NCBI GenBank assembly: GCA_024650095.1
Contig: JANKMV010000078.1
Location: 1-6,468 of the forward strand
Length of the DNA: 6,468 nt
DNA from: Bacillota bacterium
GTDB taxonomy: Bacteria; Bacillota; Dethiobacteria; Dethiobacterales; Dethiobacteraceae
Direction of reading: 5' to 3'
This document shows, piece by piece, positions 1 through 4,704 of the stretch (position 1 is its first letter; every line of letters starts with the position of its first letter). A model generated the notes under the pieces. The model ran no database searches. It saw only the letters and a list, made by a program, of their open reading frames with translations, and was not told the DNA's origin. The position numbers and the translations under genes are program-made.

Positions 1-102
1 GTAACTCCCTAGTCTCTATTATAGCGTTATTTATATTTGATTACTATATGTACCATTACCGCACGCCGAAAAACTTCACCTATTGAATGTTTTACTACTT
101 GC

Positions 103-888
103 CTATAATGTACTGGTAGCTGAGCGGAGGATGACTACATATTCTTCTAGAACTACGTTCATCTCCATTATATTCTTTGCATGGTAAGAACCCACATACC
201 TAAAATGCCAAGGTTCAAAAATAACGCCAGTAATTTCGTATTTGCCTTCAGGATAGCGAAGAATAAAACCATAATCCGCTCCGTTTTTTAGTAGCCATTC
301 ATACTCTTTCGTTTCCTTAAAGCTATTTGTTACACCGTTGAAGTCAATGGCAAGACCTAAATTGTGTTCACTCATTCCGGGTCGTGCAACAATCGTCGCT
401 GCACATGCTTCTGCTTCAAGGGAAGATAATCCTTTGGACTTGTATTCATTAACCTTTCGCTCATACAATTCCTTTTGCTTTTCGATACTTCGATAACCAG
501 AAGATAACCACAGCGTAACACCCTCACTTTCTGCCGCTTGAAGCATTTCCGCCAGTTCACTGACGATGCGTTCATCAACTTGCGTACCAGCAACGGTTGC
601 TAATTTCGGTTTATAATCGTGCGGCAGTGCCTGATACTGTTTTACAAGACGTAATTGCCAATCACTTTGCGGCGAATTTGGATCTACATCGGCGATGGGG
701 GGCAGAGCCGGAACATCGCTCGTAGTATCAATTTGGGTATCCACAGCTTGTTTGTAGCTATTGTACAACTGTGATGTGGACACAAACGTATACACATTGG
801 CTACAGTTATGGCAATCAATAGTATTCCCCGCATAACCTTCATTTTCGTGTCTTTTCTTTCACTGAGCGTTTCCTTTATTCTATTCAT
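103..888 (-). CDS. VanY-type D-alanyl-D-alanine carboxypeptidase, membrane anchored (peptidase M15B)
   Basis: This 261-residue protein should cleave the terminal D-Ala from peptidoglycan stem peptides on the outer face of the membrane. A basic N-terminus and one hydrophobic segment (about residues 19-36) act as a signal anchor. A Pro/Asp-rich linker (about 57-75) leads to the M15B domain (about 80-250). Visible motifs are SSGYRS at 129-134, SEHNLGLAID at 173-182 (zinc ligands H175 and D182) and EPWHFRYVG at 225-233 (catalytic E225, zinc ligand H228), so the active site is complete. The start at 888 follows TTGGAGGT (900-907) with about 12 nt spacing, slightly long. A nearer ATG just after that site stops after four codons. 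The gene lies downstream of the O-antigen-ligase-like gene on the same strand, but the 126-nt gap holds its own candidate promoter. The second M15B enzyme at 3106-3984 shares the FILRYP and EPWHFRYVG blocks. The family is secure; the exact substrate (D,D- versus L,D-peptide) is inferred. Confidence 0.93.
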   Translation of the reverse strand: MNRIKETLSERKDTKMKVMRGILLIAITVANVYTFVSTSQLYNSYKQAVDTQIDTTSDVPALPPIADVDPNSPQSDWQLRLVKQYQALPHDYKPKLATVAGTQVDERIVSELAEMLQAAESEGVTLWLSSGYRSIEKQKELYERKVNEYKSKGLSSLEAEACAATIVARPGMSEHNLGLAIDFNGVTNSFKETKEYEWLLKNGADYGFILRYPEGKYEITGVIFEPWHFRYVGSYHAKNIMEMNVVLEEYVVILRSATSTL

Positions 889-899
889 GAGTGATGCAT

Positions 900-907
900 A
901 CCTCCAA
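900..907 (-). promoter_or_regulatory. Ribosome binding site of the minus-strand carboxypeptidase
   Basis: Read on the minus strand this is TTGGAGGT, a strong Shine-Dalgarno match. About 12 nt separate the final G of GGAGG from the ATG at 888. It supports that start rather than the internal ATG codons further into the gene, which lack a comparable site. Confidence 0.65.
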
Positions 908-945
908 GGTAAATCATGCTAGATGTTGAGGTGACTATTTTTTAC

Positions 946-975
946 ATTTTATCACAACTATCTACCTGATTACAA
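946..975 (-). promoter_or_regulatory. Candidate sigma-A promoter for the minus-strand carboxypeptidase
   Basis: On the minus strand a TTGTAA (-35, complement of 970-975) and a TAAAAT (-10, complement of 946-951) are separated by 18 nt. They match the consensus at 4/6 and 5/6 positions. The leader to the start codon would be about 50 nt and contains the GGAGG site. It was found by eye only, in an AT-rich stretch, so chance is possible. If real, the carboxypeptidase can be transcribed separately from the O-antigen-ligase-like gene. Confidence 0.35.
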
Positions 976-1014
976 AGTACGCACTGTAAATGTTTCACAC
1001 ATCAACAAGATAAA

Positions 1015-2175
1015 TTAACTATTAGCACTTTTAGCAGACCCCAGAATTGATTTTATCGTTGTCCATCCCTCTGCCAATTCTGTCTGGTCATAGGGCTCAT
1101 AGCTCCGAGTTAAACTTACAGTGATCGCCGCACTAGCGAAGAAAAGAACGCCACCTTGAGGAGTCATCATAATAAAGTCTACCACCCCATGGACAACAAT
1201 GAGAGCCTGTATCGCCGCAATAAGGGGGACAAGCTTTACATTATTCTTATATAGTAAATAAATGCTTTTAAACAAATAGACCTTAATCCATAAATATATA
1301 CTTAACCCGACTGTTCCAAACATAGTCAAAAATGTAAACCATGTATTATGGGCGTGAATTTTATTCATTTGATCTAAAATGCCAAAAATGCCCCAGCCAG
1401 TGATGGGTTTTTGCACAAACAATGTTAACGCATTTATCCAAATTGGAAAACGACTGTTTAAGGGATGATCTAAATTAATTTCTGGTGATAACAAGGCTAG
1501 CACAATGACAATAAAAAACGTAGATAATAATACCGCCCGACTAAACTTATTCTTTGTTAAGAGCGCATATACGAGGATGGCAACTTCAAGCCCTATTGTT
1601 GCGCCTCTTGAGCCAGTATAGACGAGTGCAACCGTAAAAACAGCTAAAATCAAAGTATAGTATATTCTTTCATGATACTGATTACGTTCAAAGAAATATA
1701 GAGTAACTATGATCATTACTGCAAACCAACCACCAGCTACATTGGGGTTACCGAAGGTGCTGTAGATCCGATAAACATATTCAATAGGATCATTAAGATA
1801 AAAGCTAGCAATCCAAGTTAAATCAAAGTAATAGGATGCTATTTTTTCTACAACACCTAAGACAGCGACAAACAATGAATACTTCCATACCTTATGGATA
1901 AATGCCTGAATTGAACTTTCATCAAAAATAATGTGTTGCAAATAGATGCTCAAAAACAAATAAAATAATAGCGCCAGAGAAGCAATTGTCGAGATAAGTG
2001 ACATGTTGACTATTCCTGATATAAAAGCCCAGATAAAAAGTAAAAATAAACCCATGTTTAATGGATTCAGATAGATAGGTACCTTTCTGTTACTAATAAT
2101 ATATAAAAGGCCTACACCAGGGATAATTGTTAAGTATGGCGATAATATCATTAATATTATAGCTACGTCTAGCAT
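1015..2175 (-). CDS. O-antigen ligase / Wzy-type polysaccharide polymerase family membrane protein
   Basis: This 386-residue protein is very hydrophobic, with roughly ten to twelve membrane segments, as expected for the Wzy_C/WaaL superfamily. Members join or polymerise undecaprenyl-linked glycans on the outer face of the cytoplasmic membrane. Family signatures are STFGNPNVAGG at 139-149, the TGSRGA motif at 187-192, and the periplasmic-loop pattern SRFPIWINAL (241-250) followed by PITGWG (257-262). HAHNTWFTFLTMFGTVG (274-290) supplies the histidines and, with the loop arginine, the usual candidate catalytic residues. A soluble tail of about 30 residues closes the protein. The ATG at 2175 is preceded on the minus strand by AGGTGGGA (2182-2189), a good ribosome binding site. 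No glycosyltransferase or flippase gene is in the window, so the glycan (O-antigen, capsule, teichuronic-like polymer or protein glycan) cannot be named. Ligase and polymerase cannot be told apart by sequence. Confidence 0.88.
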   Translation of the reverse strand: MLDVAIILMILSPYLTIIPGVGLLYIISNRKVPIYLNPLNMGLFLLFIWAFISGIVNMSLISTIASLALLFYLFLSIYLQHIIFDESSIQAFIHKVWKYSLFVAVLGVVEKIASYYFDLTWIASFYLNDPIEYVYRIYSTFGNPNVAGGWFAVMIIVTLYFFERNQYHERIYYTLILAVFTVALVYTGSRGATIGLEVAILVYALLTKNKFSRAVLLSTFFIVIVLALLSPEINLDHPLNSRFPIWINALTLFVQKPITGWGIFGILDQMNKIHAHNTWFTFLTMFGTVGLSIYLWIKVYLFKSIYLLYKNNVKLVPLIAAIQALIVVHGVVDFIMMTPQGGVLFFASAAITVSLTRSYEPYDQTELAEGWTTIKSILGSAKSANS

Positions 2176-2435
2176 GTACTTCCCACCTAATCATTTGTTT
2201 TTGCAATATACCTATTTTATCATAACAAAGATATTTTTCTAGTATTATTAAGAAATGAAAATTTTGTTAAGAGAAAGTGAAGGTAACTGCAGTAATTTTA
2301 GTTATAATGGTACCATATCATCTAATTACTAACTTAAGCTGAAGATTAGTATAACAGTTTCTTACGTTTCATTTGAAAAACCAAAATATTTGACTAACAC
2401 GGGTAATAATGGTAGTAAGAAAAGTATCTGCATTC

Positions 2436-2450
2436 CTTATGTAACATAAG
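2436..2450. repeat. Perfect 15-nt palindrome, candidate operator
   Basis: CTTATGTAACATAAG has two perfect 7-nt arms around a single central A. It lies about 100 nt upstream of the glutaredoxin remnant, where a dimeric regulator could bind. Just downstream is a tandem 8-nt direct repeat with core CATAGGG (2464-2470 and 2472-2478). No regulator family can be assigned from the sequence alone. Confidence 0.4.
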
Positions 2451-2532
2451 TGGCTAAAGTGTACATAGGGTCATAGGGAATGAGCGGGTAAACATTTTTA
2501 TAGTGCAGTTTTAATCGATAGTAAAAATGAAT

Positions 2533-2537
2533 GGAGG
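2533..2537 (+). promoter_or_regulatory. Ribosome binding site of the decayed glutaredoxin-like gene
   Basis: GGAGG sits 7 nt upstream of the AT dinucleotide that appears to be what remains of the original ATG. That spacing is ideal for a Bacillota start site. It supports the view that a translated gene once began here, since no in-frame ATG, GTG or TTG exists now. Confidence 0.55.
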
Positions 2538-2576
2538 AATCATTATAAAGAGGTTGTCGTCTTTACAAGTAAAACA

Positions 2577-2613
2577 TGACCGCATTGCAAGACAGTGAAG
2601 GAGTATCTTTCAC
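2577..2613 (+). promoter_or_regulatory. Candidate bacterial SECIS element (UGA plus downstream hairpin)
   Basis: After the in-frame UGA, GTGAAGG (2595-2601) pairs with CTTTCAC (2607-2613). This makes a 7-bp stem with one G-U pair and a 5-nt loop AGTAT. The loop begins 22 nt after the UGA and has G as its second base. Known bacterial SECIS hairpins place a small apical loop about 16-37 nt after UGA with a G in the first two loop positions, so the geometry fits. Such hairpins also arise by chance, and the host gene looks broken. Confidence 0.35.
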
Positions 2614-2638
2614 AAAAAGCTCCTGTTGTAATGCAGTC
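2578..2638 (+). repeat. Long imperfect inverted repeat spanning the glutaredoxin remnant
   Basis: GCATTGCAA (2582-2590) pairs with TTGTAATGC (2626-2634), 9 bp with one G-U, and GAC (2578-2580) pairs with GTC (2636-2638) across one mismatch. These arms enclose the smaller hairpin at 2595-2613. The right arm lies beyond the inferred internal deletion, so the outer pairing would not have existed in a full-length ancestor. Confidence 0.45.
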
Positions 2639-2706
2639 CGGCTTACTGATGGCATGTGACGTAGAGGAATGATTTATTTGCTCGTAAGTAGTTCCCCTTG
2701 GATAAT

Positions 2707-2741
2707 TAATAAATGTTGGGTTAGTAGCCCATGGTTTATTA
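2707..2741 (+). repeat. Imperfect hairpin ahead of the terminator
   Basis: TAATAAA (2707-2713) pairs with TTTATTA (2735-2741), and TGGG (2717-2720) pairs with CCCA (2728-2731). A 3x3 internal loop separates the two stems and a 7-nt loop caps the inner one. It lies between the glutaredoxin remnant and the terminator and could be a 3' stability hairpin, but it lacks a T-run of its own. Confidence 0.3.
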
Positions 2742-2757
2742 TAACATTAATTTTAAG

Positions 2758-2792
2758 CCTCCTTATCTACGTTGAAAAGGAGGGATTTTTTT
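2758..2792 (+). terminator. Rho-independent terminator
   Basis: CCTCCTT (2758-2764) pairs with AAGGAGG (2777-2783), a 7-bp stem with a 12-nt loop, followed by GA and seven T residues (2786-2792). It is oriented for plus-strand transcripts. The only upstream plus-strand unit is the glutaredoxin remnant ending about 85 nt before, so this was probably that gene's terminator. It would also insulate the downstream operon. Confidence 0.8.
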
Positions 2793-2805
2793 ATGTCTAC
2801 ACATG

Positions 2806-2837
2806 ATTATGTATACAGAACGATCTGCACACATAAT
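2806..2837. repeat. 14-nt inverted repeat with 4-nt loop
   Basis: ATTATGTATACAGA (2806-2819) faces TCTGCACACATAAT (2824-2837) across ACGA. On the plus strand there are two A-C mismatches. On the minus strand these become G-U pairs, so a minus-strand RNA would form an unbroken 14-bp stem. No T-run follows on either strand, so it does not look like a terminator. It may be a structured RNA part, an operator or a mobile-element end. Confidence 0.5.
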
Positions 2838-3085
2838 TGGTGCTGGAAAACACCAGTCCTTCAAGACCCATTCCTCACCAAGGATCTGCTTTGTTTGCCC
2901 AATGCCCCGCTAGCGTAAATGTCCCAACCGTCCTATCGATAGTATGGGCCTTTCATTCAAACATTAACGGTCAGCGTCCTGTAGCTGCACGCGTAGCTTC
3001 TTTCCCGCGAACAATGCAATCTTCAGAAATCCTTAAGATATTTCACAGCTGGAACTTAACAAACAACGGGTAAAATGTCATTAGT
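2838..3085. other. Unassigned region upstream of the carboxypeptidase/two-component operon
   Basis: About 250 bases without a supported gene. An open plus-strand frame of 78 codons (TTG at 2837 to a stop at 3071-3073) has no ribosome binding site, no recognisable domain and a low-complexity-like composition. The promoter of the downstream operon should lie here, but no convincing -35/-10 pair was found. TAAAAT at 3071-3076 could be a -10, without a matching -35. No tandem repeats typical of an OmpR-family binding site were seen. Confidence 0.4.
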
Positions 3086-3098
3086 AAAGGATGGTGAC
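3086..3098 (+). promoter_or_regulatory. Ribosome binding site deciding the start of the plus-strand carboxypeptidase
   Basis: AAAGGATGGTGAC closely follows the anti-Shine-Dalgarno complement AAGGAGGTGA with one inserted T. The GGTGA part (3093-3097) is 8 nt from the ATG at 3106. The alternative ATG at 3091 lies inside this site with no spacing, so 3106 is the better start. Confidence 0.6.
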
Positions 3099-3105
3099 CT
3101 TTCCC

Positions 3106-3984
3106 ATGCAGCGTCGCAGGTATGCTCGTAAAAAAGAAAATCGCTTCACTCGCTTGATTATGATTGTGAGCATTGGCATCTTGTCAATGTTCATCATGGA
3201 TTTGGCTTCGTCACAAACTCCGACTCAGCAAAATGAGATAGAGCTTCTGGAAATAGAGCCCACGCAAGCGTTTATTAAACGATCACTAGAACAGCTCAAT
3301 GACCAATACAGCTTATTACTTGTCAATTCGCACTACCCCAACACTGTAGATGAGGAGGCAATACGGTTGCTTCCTGCGAACAAACATATACCTCTAGCGG
3401 CAGGAGACACCATGTTAGAAGAGAAAACATTATTACATGCAAAATTATTCTTTCAGGCCGCCTCAGAAGCAGGTATTTCCAATTTGTTCATCAACAGTGG
3501 TTATCGCAGCCGGCACCAGCAGGATCAACTGTATGCTGCAGCCTCTGACAAAAATTACGTAGCGAAACCTGGGCAAAGTGAGCATGAGCTAGGCTTCGCC
3601 ATGGATTTACAATTGGTAAGAGGTGGCTTTGATTCCAAAGAAGGAGAATGGATTCGCACTCATGCAGCCCAGTATGGTTTTATCTTACGTTATCCGCAAG
3701 GAAAGTCTGAGATAACAGGAGTCCCACATGAACCGTGGCACTTTCGCTATGTGGGCCAACCACATGCCACCTATATTACTGCAAAGAGCTTATCTTTGGA
3801 AGAATATATTGAAAGATTGCAACCGGGCAAGTATTATCAAGTTAGAGCAAACGGAAAAACATATCTTCTGTATCGGGTGAAAGCGGAGCAAAATAGGATT
3901 GAGGTCCCTACAGAAGGTGCCTACCAGGTATCTAGCGATGGTACCGGATACTATATCGTTACCATTCACTGCGATGATTTGTAA
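3106..3984 (+). CDS. vanY: VanY-type D-alanyl-D-alanine carboxypeptidase with C-terminal extension (peptidase M15B)
   Basis: Starting at ATG 3106 the protein has 292 residues; an upstream ATG at 3091 would add five but overlaps the ribosome binding site. A very basic N-terminus (QRRRYARKK) and one hydrophobic segment (about 16-33) make a signal anchor, so the enzyme acts outside the membrane on peptidoglycan stems. The M15B domain shows NSGYRS at 130-135, SEHELGFAMD at 158-167 (zinc ligands H160, D167) and EPWHFRYVG at 209-217 (catalytic E209, zinc ligand H212). About 50 residues after EEYIERLQ (232-239) form a beta-rich extension seen in some VanY-like proteins and absent from the minus-strand paralogue here. 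The gene is first in an operon, 18 nt before the response regulator, so its expression is probably tied to that system. The symbol is by family resemblance only; no vanH, vanA or vanX gene is present, so glycopeptide resistance should not be inferred. Confidence 0.92.
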   Translation: MQRRRYARKKENRFTRLIMIVSIGILSMFIMDLASSQTPTQQNEIELLEIEPTQAFIKRSLEQLNDQYSLLLVNSHYPNTVDEEAIRLLPANKHIPLAAGDTMLEEKTLLHAKLFFQAASEAGISNLFINSGYRSRHQQDQLYAAASDKNYVAKPGQSEHELGFAMDLQLVRGGFDSKEGEWIRTHAAQYGFILRYPQGKSEITGVPHEPWHFRYVGQPHATYITAKSLSLEEYIERLQPGKYYQVRANGKTYLLYRVKAEQNRIEVPTEGAYQVSSDGTGYYIVTIHCDDL

Positions 3985-3988
3985 AGTG

Positions 3989-3998
3989 AAGGCGGTGG
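3989..3998 (+). promoter_or_regulatory. Ribosome binding site of the response regulator
   Basis: AAGGCGGTGG ends 4 nt before the ATG at 4003, with its AAGG core about 10 nt upstream. It lies in the 18-nt gap after the carboxypeptidase stop, which supports coupled expression from one transcript. Confidence 0.6.
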
Positions 3999-4002
3999 TC
4001 TG

Positions 4003-4704
4003 ATGGAAAAATATAAGATATTGGTCTGTGATGACGATCAAGAAATTGTTGCAGCCATCAAAATTTATCTGACACAAGAAGGCTATGAAGTGCTTGTAGC
4101 TTATAATGGTAACGAAGCATTGCAGCAAGTTACACAGCAGTCGCTTGATTTAATTATCATGGACATTATGATGCCCGAATTGGATGGAATCCGGGCTACT
4201 GTAAAGATACGTGAAGATAAAAATGTACCCATCATCATGTTAAGCGCAAAAAGTGAAGATACAGATAAAATATTAGGATTAACGATGGGGGCAGATGATT
4301 ATGTCACCAAGCCCTTTAATCCCATGGAACTGATTGCCCGGGTGAAAGCACAATTGCGGAGGTATTCAACGTTAGGCAGTAAGGAAATTAAGGAAAATGT
4401 CTATCGTTCAGGTGGGCTCATGCTCGATGACCAGCAGAAACTCGTAACAGTTGACGAGCAACCAGTCAACTTGACACCTATCGAGTATAATATTCTCAAA
4501 TTACTACTTGTCAATAAAGGCATGGTTTTCTCCACCGATCAAATCTATGAAAAGGTATGGCTGGAACCTCCCGTTGCTTCTGATAATTTGGTCTCTGTGC
4601 ATATTCGACATCTGCGCGAAAAAATTGAAGTTGAACCCAAAAGCCCCCTCTATATTAAGGTTGTCTGGGGGCTCGGCTACAAGATGGAGAGGATAAGTAC
4701 ATGA
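4003..4704 (+). CDS. vanR: OmpR/PhoB-family response regulator, VanR-like
   Basis: This 233-residue protein has a receiver domain (about 4-118) and a C-terminal winged-helix DNA-binding domain (about 135-230), the normal length for the family. The acidic pocket is D10-D11-D12, the phosphoacceptor is D54 in IIMDIMMPELDG, and the switch residues are S81 and K103 in SAK and TKPF. The stretch KILGLTMGADDYVTKPF and the RVKAQLRRY linker strongly resemble VanR of VanA-type clusters. The DNA-binding domain shows LTPIEYNILKLL (157-168), the recognition-helix region VSVHIRHLREK (197-207) and the wing VVWGLGYKM (220-228). It should be phosphorylated by the kinase encoded next, with which it overlaps by ATGA. 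Likely targets are its own operon, including the upstream carboxypeptidase, but no binding site was recognised. The vanR symbol reflects family likeness, not proven response to glycopeptides. Confidence 0.93.
   Translation: MEKYKILVCDDDQEIVAAIKIYLTQEGYEVLVAYNGNEALQQVTQQSLDLIIMDIMMPELDGIRATVKIREDKNVPIIMLSAKSEDTDKILGLTMGADDYVTKPFNPMELIARVKAQLRRYSTLGSKEIKENVYRSGGLMLDDQQKLVTVDEQPVNLTPIEYNILKLLLVNKGMVFSTDQIYEKVWLEPPVASDNLVSVHIRHLREKIEVEPKSPLYIKVVWGLGYKMERIST

Larger units (their letters stand above)
2176..2544. other. Intergenic leader region without an intact gene
   Basis: This AT-rich stretch lies between the minus-strand O-antigen-ligase-like gene and the plus-strand glutaredoxin remnant, so it should hold divergent promoters. 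Visible elements are a TATAAT at 2303-2308 with no good -35 partner and a 10-nt palindrome ATGGTACCAT at 2307-2316. There is a TTGACT at 2390-2395 with only a weak -10 (TAGTAA, 2413-2418), and a TATAGT at 2499-2504, again without a convincing -35. The palindrome at 2436-2450 is listed separately. No coding frame could be supported. Confidence 0.5.
2545..2672 (+). pseudogene. Remnant of a glutaredoxin-like (thioredoxin-fold) gene with UGA at the redox cysteine
   Basis: Read from AAA at 2547, the frame gives KEVVVFTSKT, then UGA (2577-2579), then PHCKTVKEYLSQK, then APVVMQSGLLMACDVEE and a stop at 2670-2672. The first part is the beta-strand, CPxC redox loop and helix of small bacterial glutaredoxin-like proteins (YruB/NrdH type), with UGA where the first catalytic cysteine belongs. 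The second part resembles the cis-proline strand and following hairpin (usually close to VPVVVIDG...VVGFD). About 25 residues that normally lie between them are missing, leaving about 42 codons instead of 75-80. The start seems lost through one missing G (ATAAAGAG for ATGAAAGAG), and no in-frame start exists back to a stop at 2481. UGA could be selenocysteine in the ancestor or a nonsense mutation of TGC/TGT. A +1 shift after 2669 would continue the C-terminus. The fold assignment is by eye; present function is unlikely. Confidence 0.6.

Noticed and set aside
1..102. TATAAT on the minus strand near 18-23 as a promoter
   Set aside because: No -35 element at proper spacing and the stretch is AT-rich; no gene beyond it is visible in the window.
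2176..2760. Riboswitch or T-box leader
   Set aside because: None of the conserved cores of the c-di-GMP-I, T-box or cobalamin types could be found, and the terminator follows a gene remnant rather than preceding an intact gene.
2795..3060. Minus-strand frame whose internal stops are all TGA (complements of 2875-2877, 2953-2955, 2971-2973, 3043-3045), tempting as a multi-selenocysteine protein
   Set aside because: Four stops in about 85 codons is what random sequence gives, no family is recognisable and no start or binding site is seen.
2837..3073. Open 78-codon plus-strand frame starting at TTG
   Set aside because: No ribosome binding site, rare start, no recognisable domain, and it begins inside an inverted repeat. 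Chance opening is the simplest view.
3790..4128. Antisense open frame across the carboxypeptidase/regulator junction, and similar antisense frames within the carboxypeptidase, regulator and kinase genes
   Set aside because: They lie opposite clearly coding DNA, have no binding sites and give no domain-like protein.
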